A stretch of 20,831 nt of DNA from JAEUSI01 sp036782915 (GTDB lineage: Bacteria > Bacteroidota > Ignavibacteria > Tepidaquicellales > Tepidaquicellaceae). Below are positions 6,783 through 14,416 of this stretch, in pieces (the stretch's first letter is position 1; each line of letters starts with the position of its first letter). The DNA is taken from assembly GCA_036782915.1 (NCBI GenBank), contig DAIPYE010000038.1, positions 1 through 20,831 of the forward strand, given 5' to 3'. Below the pieces are notes generated by a model that saw nothing but the letters and a program-made list of their open reading frames with translations, was not told the DNA's origin and searched no databases. The position numbers and the translations under genes were made by a program.

Positions 6783-9332
6783 CTATTTATCAGGCGGGAT
6801 TTCTGTTTCTTTTAAAAGTCTTTCTATTTCTTCCTGCGAAAGATTGTTTTCTGTACCTACGTTATTTGTATCCGGTGTGACTTCTTCAGTGTTTTCTTCT
6901 TTTGGGTTCTCTTTCGGATTCTCATCTTTTGGCTGTTCTTTTGCAACTTCAGTTTTTAAAGAATCATTCCCGTCTGAAGTAACCTGAGTGGAATCACTAA
7001 CTGCTGATTTTGAAGAATCAGAAACAGCGGAAGAATCTTTTACTTCCATTGACTCGACATATTCAAGCAACGGAGAGACCTTTGTTGCATACTCGGAATT
7101 CGGGAATTTATCTTTAAGTTTCTTGTAATAAAAAATAGAACTGTCCTTTTTCAGGAGATTATTTTCATAAACAAACCCTAATCCGTAATATGCTTTTGCA
7201 AGTAGTGTATCATTAGGATATTTGCTTTCAATCTCATGCAGTGCTGCAATTGCTTCTTCGTATTTCTTATCATTATATAAAGTTATGGCTTTTGTAAATG
7301 ATTCTTCAATTGGATTTTGAATAACATCAGCCTTATTTGGAATGATTCCCATAATTTTCTTTGATTCAAAAGCATAAATAGAACTCGGGTAATCCGAAAT
7401 TATTTTATTAAAGATTTCATCAGAAGCAGCAATATTGTCATTATTTTTATAAAAATTTCCCAAAGTATATAAAACTTTTGCCTGCTTTGCAGGATCCGGA
7501 AATTTTTTTAAAAGCAATTTTAAATAATGTTCTGCTGAATCTTTTTGAGGTAAATTATATATAAAAATTTCAGCAATTTCATAATAGGAATTAAACTTCT
7601 TATCTTCTTTTGTCACTGCTTCAATTGAATCAGCAACTGCTTTTATGGAATCGCTGTTAACAGTTTTTACTTCTTCTTTTTTTGTAAGTGTATCTGTTAC
7701 AACAGGTTCTTTGGAAACATCAGTTTCTTTAATTTCTGTATTTTCTTTGTTTTTAATATTCTGATCCTGTCCTTCATAATTTTCATTGGAATTTCCTTCA
7801 TCAGTCTGTACTTCGGGTATCTCCAATGAATCCGACAAAGCTTTAAAATACATATTACTGAATCCTCCCGGACGGCCTTTCCCCGAACCGTCGTCAGGTC
7901 CACCGGGACCACCCGGATTTGTATTTGGATCTGAAGGCGGTGTACCTTTGTTCTGCTCGCCGTTATTTTCAGGCGGCTGCTCTATTCCCTTTTCCAGATT
8001 GTAATTTCTGCGGTATTTTTCAACTTCAGAGTTTACAGTCGGAATAATTACTTTAACAGAGTCATCTGCACTGCCAAGTAATGAAAAATACCTTTCAAGA
8101 GTAGTTACTTTTTCTGTGCTTTCCTTATGATAATTAGAAGTAGGATTTTCTTCAACAGATTTCTTATAATTAAGCAAAGCATTATAATAATCCTTGTCAA
8201 CATCTTCATCGTGTTTTGCCAGATAATAATATGCATCAGAAGAAGAAACTGAACCCGGATACCTTACTATTACATCATAATATTTTTGATCAGCTTCAAA
8301 GATCTTGTTTTGAGCATATAAATTATTTGCAATTTCAAGGTCAACAAGCTGAGTATATGCCGGAAAATCTCTGTATTTTTTTCTCAGGGTTGTGAGGATT
8401 TCATCAGCGTTACTGAAATTTTTATTATAAATTAATCCTTTAGCTGTATTTAAATTTGCAAAAAAAGTCAGATCAAAATCCGATGTATATTCCAGTACTT
8501 TTTGATATTCCTTTGCGGATTCTTCAGGCTTATAAATTGAAATAATATTAGCAAGAATATACTGACTCTCGGCTTTTCTTTCATTGTCATTCGAATAATC
8601 TATTGAAGCCTTAAAATCAGAAACAGACTGAGAAACATTTCCGCTGTTATATTCCAGTATACCAAGATCCCTAATTGTAAGTGACTTTATCTCATTATCA
8701 TCTGTGCTTTTGAGAAGACTTTGAAGGATGGTCCTGCCTTCATCTTTTTTTCCAAGTCTGAATTTTGTTCTGCCAAGAAATAAAATTGCCTCGTCTGCAT
8801 TTTCACTGCTGGATAATTTAGAAATAAACTCATCAAATTTCCTTTCAGCATTAAAATAATCCTGCAGGTAATAATATGATTTACCTATCAGTAATACTGC
8901 ATTATCAATGTATTTACTGTTTTTGTGAAACTGAATTATTTTAGAAGCTCTTTCTATAGATTTATTAAGCTTGTCTTTTATATTTCCCGATACCGGAAGT
9001 TCTACGCCGAGAGAATCAAGCTGTCTGCTGTAAATACTTATAAGGCTGGTTTTGTATTCTGCCATTGCTTCATCATAATCTTCTTCAGCCCTGAAATGTG
9101 TATTGAAGTATGCTGTGAAATTCTCAACCCTGTTTCCGGGATACAGATATGATGTAAAATCCTGATAATTGTTATCCAGTGAAATGTCATAATTCGGCTC
9201 CGGATCATCACTTGTTGAATCCAGTACAGCTCCGTTTGACAATGTCCGGTGTGTTAAAAAGTTACAACCTGTTTGCGATTGGATTGATACAAATATAAAA
9301 CAGAAAATTATTATGTATTTCAGAAAGGTCAA
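6783..9332 (-). CDS. Large TPR lipoprotein, PorW/SprE-like
   Basis: An 849-residue protein. A hydrophobic N-terminus ends in SQTGC, a lipobox-like site that would make Cys23 the lipid-attached residue (the -3 Gln is atypical). Two blocks of tetratricopeptide-like helices (about 70-420 and 580-775) show typical pieces such as AVLLIGKSYYYLQDYFNAE and KAYYGLGFVYENN. Between them lies a disordered linker rich in Pro, Gly, Asn and acidic residues (about 450-575, including NPGGPGGPDDGSGKG). A Ser/Asp/Glu-rich tail ends the protein. Size, lipoprotein signal and the segment with YFNTHFRAEEDY and SIERASKIIQFHKNSKYID resemble PorW/SprE, an outer-membrane-associated accessory of type IX secretion and gliding. 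That match is by eye only; a generic TPR scaffold is the alternative. It stops with TAG. Confidence 0.75.
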   Translation of the reverse strand: MTFLKYIIIFCFIFVSIQSQTGCNFLTHRTLSNGAVLDSTSDDPEPNYDISLDNNYQDFTSYLYPGNRVENFTAYFNTHFRAEEDYDEAMAEYKTSLISIYSRQLDSLGVELPVSGNIKDKLNKSIERASKIIQFHKNSKYIDNAVLLIGKSYYYLQDYFNAERKFDEFISKLSSSENADEAILFLGRTKFRLGKKDEGRTILQSLLKSTDDNEIKSLTIRDLGILEYNSGNVSQSVSDFKASIDYSNDNERKAESQYILANIISIYKPEESAKEYQKVLEYTSDFDLTFFANLNTAKGLIYNKNFSNADEILTTLRKKYRDFPAYTQLVDLEIANNLYAQNKIFEADQKYYDVIVRYPGSVSSSDAYYYLAKHDEDVDKDYYNALLNYKKSVEENPTSNYHKESTEKVTTLERYFSLLGSADDSVKVIIPTVNSEVEKYRRNYNLEKGIEQPPENNGEQNKGTPPSDPNTNPGGPGGPDDGSGKGRPGGFSNMYFKALSDSLEIPEVQTDEGNSNENYEGQDQNIKNKENTEIKETDVSKEPVVTDTLTKKEEVKTVNSDSIKAVADSIEAVTKEDKKFNSYYEIAEIFIYNLPQKDSAEHYLKLLLKKFPDPAKQAKVLYTLGNFYKNNDNIAASDEIFNKIISDYPSSIYAFESKKIMGIIPNKADVIQNPIEESFTKAITLYNDKKYEEAIAALHEIESKYPNDTLLAKAYYGLGFVYENNLLKKDSSIFYYKKLKDKFPNSEYATKVSPLLEYVESMEVKDSSAVSDSSKSAVSDSTQVTSDGNDSLKTEVAKEQPKDENPKENPKEENTEEVTPDTNNVGTENNLSQEEIERLLKETEIPPDK

Positions 9333-9465
9333 TTTATTGTGTTTTATCTAAAATATTTTTAAAATGAAGTTTAATCAAGACAATTAGGAAATATCATGAG
9401 ATGTTAATAAAAACGTTATTTTTTTCAAAAAAAATCCGGAAAATATTAGAAATTGTCGTTTTAAA

Positions 9466-9508
9466 GGATGTCATCTTTTGGATGTCATTATTCGGTTTAG
9501 GATGTCAT
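9466..9508. repeat. Three GGATGTCAT direct repeats upstream of the TPR gene
   Basis: GGATGTCAT occurs at 9466-9474, 9480-9488 and 9500-9508; the first and third copies extend to AGGATGTCATCTT. GATGTCATC is also nearly self-complementary around its central base. The cluster lies between the histidine kinase stop and the TPR gene start, about 135-170 bp upstream of the latter. It could be an operator or the decayed end of a dispersed intergenic repeat. Confidence 0.5.
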
Positions 9509-9542
9509 CTTGGGGAGCAAAAATGAGATTAGTTTTAAAAAA

Positions 9543-10631
9543 TCAGCGTTTCAGATTAAATTCAAATCTTGTTCCTTTGTTAAAAATACTCTCAACCTTT
9601 ATCTGGGATGAATGTGCTTCAAGTATGTGTTTTACTATCGATAATCCAAGCCCGCTTCCTCCAACATCCCTTGAACGGGTTTTATCGACTCTGTAAAATC
9701 TTTCAAAAATTCTCGGAAGATCCCTGGCAGGAATTCCGATTCCTGTATCCTCCACGTAAATTATAATTTCTTTTTCTTTCACAGCTATATAAACTTTAAC
9801 TGAACCCTTTTCAGGTGTGTATTTAATTGCATTATCAATGAGATTTATCATTACCTGCTGTAATCTCATTTCATCTCCGAAAACAGTTATGCCGTTAAGT
9901 TCAGACTCTTCATATTCAAGTAAAATATTTTTTTTCTGTGCAATTGACTTCATTTCATCAACTGTCTTCCTTAAAACAGCTGAAATTCCGAAATACCTTT
10001 TGCTCATTTTTACGCCGGTTTCGAATTTTGAAATACTTAGAAGATCATTTACAAGCTCTTTTAATCTTTTGGTCTGATTAAAAGCCCTGTTTAAAAAATC
10101 CATGTTTACTTTATCATCATTTATAGCGCCGTCAAGCAAGGTTTCCAGTGAAAGCTGAATTGCAAAGATAGGTGTTATTAATTCATGAGCTACATTTCCC
10201 ATAAATTCATTTCTGTTGACTTTAAAAACCTTTGCTGTCTCAAGTTCATGTAATGTTCTGTTAGTGATCGAATGAATTTCATTTATCAGACTAAAAATTT
10301 CTTTGTTAAGGACAGATCCGGATTTCATCTCCTGCAGCTTTTCAATTAATTCGATAAGCTCTGAGATCTTCTGATCATAATGTTCGAAATTTTCGTAATC
10401 ATCATCCCTGAGTTTGAGTTTACCGGAAAGTTTAAAGATATTCTGCAAAGGAAGGGTAATTTCTTTATTCAGAAACAAAAGTGTAATTATGAAAAACAGT
10501 AGTAAAACAGCGGATGAAATAAAAATTGTTTCATTTGATGTGTCAATTATCTTTGAAAGGAAAATAATTGTCAGGAAGAAAACGGTAAAAAACAGCAGGG
10601 AATATTTTAACTGAAGACTAATTCTTTTCAT
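9543..10631 (-). CDS. PhoR-like sensor histidine kinase
   Basis: A 362-residue membrane sensor kinase. Two hydrophobic helices (about 11-27 and 35-54) frame a loop of only a few residues, so there is almost no extracytoplasmic sensor domain. The cytoplasmic part has a linker coiled region, then the H-box NVAHELITPI with phospho-accepting His149, where Ile takes the place of the common Arg/Lys. The catalytic domain shows the N-box NLIDNAIKYTP, G1 DTGIGIP, F-box FERFYRVD and G2 GGSGLGLSI. It therefore looks fully active. It starts 18 bp after the stop of the response regulator gene, so the two form a classic pair. The signal may be intramembrane or come through a partner; phosphate sensing is not shown. 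Confidence 0.9.
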   Translation of the reverse strand: MKRISLQLKYSLLFFTVFFLTIIFLSKIIDTSNETIFISSAVLLLFFIITLLFLNKEITLPLQNIFKLSGKLKLRDDDYENFEHYDQKISELIELIEKLQEMKSGSVLNKEIFSLINEIHSITNRTLHELETAKVFKVNRNEFMGNVAHELITPIFAIQLSLETLLDGAINDDKVNMDFLNRAFNQTKRLKELVNDLLSISKFETGVKMSKRYFGISAVLRKTVDEMKSIAQKKNILLEYEESELNGITVFGDEMRLQQVMINLIDNAIKYTPEKGSVKVYIAVKEKEIIIYVEDTGIGIPARDLPRIFERFYRVDKTRSRDVGGSGLGLSIVKHILEAHSSQIKVESIFNKGTRFEFNLKR

Positions 10632-10649
10632 TCATAAACATTGTTGATA

Positions 10650-11363
10650 TCATTTGTTGTTTTTAAATCTGTATCCAAGACCTTTGATCGTTTCTATGTA
10701 ATCCGAATATTCTCCAAGTTTCTCACGTACTTTTGCCACATGGACATCTACTGTTCTGTCAACTACATAGACATTTTCGCCCCAGATCTGATTCAAAAGA
10801 ATTTCCCTTGAATAAACTCTACCTCTGTTTGATATCAGAAAATGAAGCAGTTGAAATTCTTTTTTCGGGAAAAATACTTCGCTGTTATTTATTCTTACAC
10901 TGTGACTGGTACTGTCAATTTCAAGATTTTCAAATTTAACATTTTCTTCAAGTCTGGTTGTTTTTTCCAGTTCATTATTCGAACGTCTTATCACGGATTT
11001 AATTCTTGCAAGTACTTTTCTGGGAGAAATGGGTTTGTTAATATAATCATCTGCGCCTATCTCAAACCCGAGAATTTCATCAATTTCATTTTCTTTTGCC
11101 GTTAGAAATATTACCGGGATCTTCGATGTGACAGGGTTGTATTTCAATTGTTTGCAGACTTCAAACCCGTTCAGTTCCGGCATCATAATATCAAGCAATA
11201 TAAGATCAGGTATTGATTCCGCTGCCTGAATCGCTTCCCTGCCGTTTGATGCGGTCGTAACTTCAAACTCATTCTCTCTTTCTAGATTGTATTTCAGGAT
11301 ATCGACAATATCTTTTTCGTCATCGACCACTAATATCTTTTTTTTCATTATTGGTTTTTTCAT
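10650..11363 (-). CDS. OmpR/PhoB-family response regulator
   Basis: A 237-residue two-domain regulator. The receiver domain (about 8-125) has the acidic pair in ILVVDDEKD, the phospho-acceptor Asp58 in LILLDIMMPE, the switch Thr in VIFLTAKE and the conserved Lys in YINKPISP. The C-terminal winged helix (about 140-235) shows FFPKKEFQLLHFLISN, GRVYSREILLNQIWG, and VDRTVDVHVAKVREKLG with its DNA-recognition helix, ending in IKGLGYRF. The start may be the ATG at 11363 or the one five codons later at 11348, which begins MKKKILVVDDE. It lies 37 bp after the oxidoreductase gene and 18 bp before its kinase. PhoB-like by architecture; target genes unknown. Confidence 0.92.
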   Translation of the reverse strand: MKKPIMKKKILVVDDEKDIVDILKYNLERENEFEVTTASNGREAIQAAESIPDLILLDIMMPELNGFEVCKQLKYNPVTSKIPVIFLTAKENEIDEILGFEIGADDYINKPISPRKVLARIKSVIRRSNNELEKTTRLEENVKFENLEIDSTSHSVRINNSEVFFPKKEFQLLHFLISNRGRVYSREILLNQIWGENVYVVDRTVDVHVAKVREKLGEYSDYIETIKGLGYRFKNNK

Positions 11364-11400
11364 AAAACTAAGCGGTCAATGTTAACAAATCATTAAAAAA

Positions 11401-12408
11401 TCATTTTAAAATTATCTCTTTATTTGCTTTTGCTGATCTGTAAATTGCATCCACGATCTCCATAACTTTTAATGCATCTTCTCCTGTTGAAATAATATTG
11501 TTATTTCCTTTAAGCGCTCCCACAAAGTGCTGCAGTTCATATTCATAACTTTTCTTGTAAACATTTGCGGGAGTTACGATCTTTTTTGGAGTAATATTGT
11601 ATAAATTCCCTTCCATTCTTTTGTAAATTTTGAACGGATTTATTGCAGAACTTCCTTCCTTTCCGTAAACATTGCAGTAAAACAATTCTCCTTCGCGAAG
11701 TAAACTCCAGCTAACCTCTATTGTCATGGTTGATTTATTTTTAAACCTGATCATTACAATACTCGAATCTTCAACGGATTTTGTATTGTGAAAATAATTA
11801 GTGGCTGTTACGCTGTTTACTTCCGGAAAACCGAATATCCATAAACCCAGATCCAGCATGGCAATGCCGTTATCAACAAAAACTCCGCCGCCGGATTTTT
11901 CTTTTTCAAGCACCCATCTCTGATTTGAACTCTGAGGCTTCACCCAACCGGCTTTGATATAAAATACTTCACCTATTTCTTTTGCCTTTGTAAATGTTCT
12001 CTGCATCATAATATCATTTCTAAATCTGTTATTCATTCCAACCATTACTTTCTTTTTGTACTTTTTAGCTGTATCTACAATTTCCTTAGCTTCTTTTAAA
12101 TTACGTGCAATTGGCTTTTCCACTAAAATATCTTTGTCAGCTTCAAGACATTTTATTGCAATGTCTTTATGCGTGTTTGTCTGGGTTGAAATAATTACAG
12201 CCGACATTTCAGGATTTTCTTCAAGCATTTTGTCAACATCTTTATAATGCTTGCTGACATTGTATTTCGCGGCAATGTTCTTCGCTTTTGAATATTCACT
12301 GTCACATACTGCAACTATTTCCACATCTTCCATTTTCGAAAGTATAGGCAAATGAATTATCTGAGCTACTCCGCCTAAACCTACGATCCCGATCTTTGTT
12401 TTTGTCAT
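11401..12408 (-). CDS. Gfo/Idh/MocA-family NAD(P)-dependent oxidoreductase
   Basis: A 335-residue two-domain sugar-type dehydrogenase. The N-terminal Rossmann fold has KIGIVGLGGVAQIIHLPIL, an Asp ending strand 2 (VAVCDSEYS), and the catalytic Lys98 in VEKPIARN. The C-terminal alpha/beta domain begins near GEVFYIKAGWV and contains GGGVFVDNGIAMLDLGLW. At that site the family's usual D-x-G-x-H-x-x-D pattern reads D179-N-G181-I-A183-M-L-D186, with Ala where the catalytic His commonly sits. Substrate is unknown; the altered active site makes a standard inositol or glucose-type oxidation less certain. It is the first protein gene downstream of the SRP RNA and may be co-transcribed with the two-component genes 37 bp beyond. 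Confidence 0.88.
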   Translation of the reverse strand: MTKTKIGIVGLGGVAQIIHLPILSKMEDVEIVAVCDSEYSKAKNIAAKYNVSKHYKDVDKMLEENPEMSAVIISTQTNTHKDIAIKCLEADKDILVEKPIARNLKEAKEIVDTAKKYKKKVMVGMNNRFRNDIMMQRTFTKAKEIGEVFYIKAGWVKPQSSNQRWVLEKEKSGGGVFVDNGIAMLDLGLWIFGFPEVNSVTATNYFHNTKSVEDSSIVMIRFKNKSTMTIEVSWSLLREGELFYCNVYGKEGSSAINPFKIYKRMEGNLYNITPKKIVTPANVYKKSYEYELQHFVGALKGNNNIISTGEDALKVMEIVDAIYRSAKANKEIILK

Positions 12409-12457
12409 TTTTAAAATTTAAAAAGAATTGATATTTAGTAATTTTTGTATAAAAAAA

Positions 12458-12553
12458 TGTCAAGACACCCAAATCACATACAAAGGATACTTACCGTTGC
12501 TTTCTTCCGAACCTGGCGGAGTTGGGTAACTTTATATTGTTCGGGGCTTGACA
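12458..12553 (-). ncRNA. ffs: Signal recognition particle RNA (bacterial small type)
   Basis: Read on the minus strand, this roughly 96-nt RNA contains the SRP RNA apical hairpin: CCGCCAGGTTCGGAAGAAAG followed by CAACGG. The GGAA tetraloop is at 12505-12508, flanked by the symmetric and asymmetric internal loops that bind the Ffh M domain. The 5' end TGTCAAGCCCC pairs with the 3' end GGGTGTCTTGACA, closing the long rod. A run of seven T follows at once (12457-12451), so the closing stem doubles as an intrinsic terminator. A -10-like CATAAT lies at 12557-12562, just upstream of the 5' end; no convincing -35 is seen. The RNA joins Ffh to target membrane proteins co-translationally. It sits in the 213-bp gap between the lptF/G-type gene and the oxidoreductase gene. 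Confidence 0.92.
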
Positions 12554-12621
12554 ATAATTATGCAAATATTTCAGAAATTTAAGGAATACTCTGAAGCTAA
12601 AATCTGCTTAAATCAATATAA

Positions 12622-13980
12622 TCAAGAAGATTTAAACATTAAATACAAACCGAGCAGTCCGATAATTATATTCGCTATCCACATTCCCATAAACGGACTC
12701 AATAATGTCCTGTCAGCTAGCTTTTCACCGCCCATAAGACAAACCCAGTATAAAAGGAAAAACAATAAAGATAATCCTGCTGCAATTCCGAATCCGCCTT
12801 TTCTTACCCTGAATCCCAGAGGCGCACCGACCATTGCAAATACCACGCAGGCAAAAGGTATTGAATATTTTTTGAAAATCTCCACTTCATAGGAATCGAT
12901 CTGTTTTTCCAGCAAGACAGAACTGGCAAGTGAATTATTGTATTCATTTTTTTTATTCATAAATACATTGATCAGATTTCTGAGAGAATCATATCCGGAA
13001 ATCGGTTCATTTCTGTTCAAAGCTTTATTCAATAATTCCAGACTGTCATTCATAATAATAACAGGTTTGGTATAAACAGAATCAGTGAATTTAATTTTCT
13101 GCAGTCGCTGAAGATCTTTCAGCGTATTTTCCATAAACTTATTTACAGAATTTGCCTGCATTTTTTTCAAACTGTCAACTACCAGATTCATTGCGTCTGC
13201 TGATAATTCCCTTTCGCCTCTTGCAAAAACATTTTCACTGGAATTTTTAAATCCGAATCCCTCCGCATCAAATGTCAACCTGTGTTTTTCAAATTTAATT
13301 TTTCTGTAACTGTTATTTATATCTTTTAAATTAAGCTGATGTATTTCTCCGTCATTTAAATTCATTATGATCTTTTTAAAATCCGTTGAAAAACTTATAT
13401 CGCCGCTCTTTGCTGTCAGTAAATTCTTATTTGCAGGATCTGAATACATATAGATATAAACTCCCTCGATATTGTTACTGTTCGGAAACGTTTTTTTTAC
13501 AAGTATCTGAACGCCGTTAAGATCATTTGAAAATTTTCCTTCATCGAGTATAAAGGTAGGCTTTGTTTTCGAAATATCATAAAGAAGAATTCTCGCTTTG
13601 TGATTAGCTTCCGGAAGCACATCGTTATTGAAACGGATCATCAGATAAAACATAACAACAGAAAAAAGCATAAGTGGAAACATTAATCTTGTAAGACTGA
13701 TTCCGCTGGCTTTTATTATCGTGATCTCATTTCCCGATGAAAGTGTACCAAAGGTCATAAGAGAGCAAACAAGAATCGCCATCGGAACTGCAAGCGTAAG
13801 CATCCAGGCAAGATTCAGCGAGATAAGTTGTATTATCAGCCAGATACTCAGACCTTTCCCGACAAACTGATCCAGAGACTTTATCAGAAACTGAAATAAA
13901 AAAATGAAAATTACAGTTGACAATGCAAATATAAATGGCGCTATTAATGATTTTAATATGTATCTGTCGAATATTTTCAT
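12622..13980 (-). CDS. LptF/LptG-family lipopolysaccharide export permease
   Basis: A 452-residue inner-membrane protein of the YjgP/YjgQ family, the permease part of the LptB2FG ABC exporter that extracts lipopolysaccharide from the inner membrane. It opens with the family signature MKIFDRYILKSLIAPFIFAL. Transmembrane helices lie at about 12-34, 53-80 and 98-113, and three more at about 373-448, including CVVFAMVGAPLGFRVRKGG, the conserved GAPLG loop. The periplasmic part between them, about 115-370, holds the beta-jellyroll region plus an extra helical, charged insert (about 245-360). F and G cannot be told apart by eye. Its ATPase LptB and sister permease are not in the window. The promoter should lie in the repeat-rich region upstream. 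Confidence 0.9.
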   Translation of the reverse strand: MKIFDRYILKSLIAPFIFALSTVIFIFLFQFLIKSLDQFVGKGLSIWLIIQLISLNLAWMLTLAVPMAILVCSLMTFGTLSSGNEITIIKASGISLTRLMFPLMLFSVVMFYLMIRFNNDVLPEANHKARILLYDISKTKPTFILDEGKFSNDLNGVQILVKKTFPNSNNIEGVYIYMYSDPANKNLLTAKSGDISFSTDFKKIIMNLNDGEIHQLNLKDINNSYRKIKFEKHRLTFDAEGFGFKNSSENVFARGERELSADAMNLVVDSLKKMQANSVNKFMENTLKDLQRLQKIKFTDSVYTKPVIIMNDSLELLNKALNRNEPISGYDSLRNLINVFMNKKNEYNNSLASSVLLEKQIDSYEVEIFKKYSIPFACVVFAMVGAPLGFRVRKGGFGIAAGLSLLFFLLYWVCLMGGEKLADRTLLSPFMGMWIANIIIGLLGLYLMFKSS

Positions 13981-14175
13981 CTGATGAAATATCGGGAAAT
14001 TTTAATTTTTGAATTATAGATTTTTATTTAACTTAACGAATTTTAAAATATTATTCATTTGTAAAACCATTCCTGCTTTACTTAACCTTTACAAAATATT
14101 TATTTTAAAAGCCTCAATAATATCCCTGGCTATAAATTCTTCTGTTTTAATACTTTTTATGCAATTTATTGATCT

Positions 14176-14295
14176 AAAGTAAACTTAAAAAAATCTAATT
14201 TTACTTTAAGCCCTAAAAGTAAACTTAAATAATTCTAATTTTACTTTTAACCTTAAAAGTAAATTTAAGTATAGTTTAAAGTTATTTTTTAACCC
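14176..14295. repeat. 40-bp tandem repeat, three units
   Basis: Units start exactly 40 bp apart at 14176, 14216 and 14256, each beginning AAAGTAAAYTTAA. Units one and two share nearly all positions; unit three has decayed in its second half. Within units one and two, AAAGTAAA near the start pairs with TTTACTTT about 24 bp later, so each unit can fold into an AT-rich hairpin. There are no spacers between units, so this is not a CRISPR array. Function unknown. Confidence 0.8.
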
Positions 14296-14337
14296 GGCAG
14301 GTCTATACTCCCTGCCGGTAAATTAAAGTTATTCTTT
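14276..14337. repeat. GC-rich hairpin flanked by 15-bp direct repeats
   Basis: A perfect 8-bp inverted repeat, CCGGCAGG at 14294-14301 and CCTGCCGG at 14311-14318 with a 9-nt loop, is flanked by TTAAAGTTATTTTTT (14276-14290) and TTAAAGTTATTCTTT (14323-14337), which match at 14 of 15 positions. No T-tract follows the stem on either strand, so it is not a standard terminator. The left flank overlaps the third 40-bp unit. The layout resembles a tiny insertion with duplicated flanks, but this is speculative. Confidence 0.6.
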
Positions 14338-14387
14338 CAAATTCAATTTTTACAGAATCAATCTAAAATATCCCTAAGCCGAATCAA

Positions 14388-14415
14388 CATTCACATTTCA
14401 CCATTCACCATTCAC
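14388..14415 (-). repeat. CATTCAC heptamer array
   Basis: Four heptamers: cattcac, atttcac, cattcac, cattcac. The array ends 1 bp from the stop codon of the ARPP-1 gene, on its 3' side. Confidence 0.75.
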
Positions 14416-14416
14416 T

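Larger units (their letters stand above)
13981..14416. other. 436-bp repeat-rich intergenic region
   Basis: No gene is supported here. From the LptF/G start outward it holds AT-rich DNA that probably includes that gene's promoter (13981-14175), three 40-bp tandem units, a GC-rich hairpin flanked by direct repeats, and a heptamer array touching the ARPP-1 stop. The density of unrelated repeats in one spacer is the highest in the window. Confidence 0.8.

Noticed and set aside
7697..8004. Open frames across the Pro/Gly-rich linker of the TPR protein
   Set aside because: They arise from the skewed composition of the linker; the TPR frame is continuous and has a signal peptide and repeats.
14176..14295. 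CRISPR-like array
   Set aside because: The 40-bp units are contiguous with no unique spacers and decay along their whole length; no cas gene is present.
14294..14318. Intrinsic terminator at the GC-rich hairpin
   Set aside because: The stem is good but no T-tract follows on either strand.
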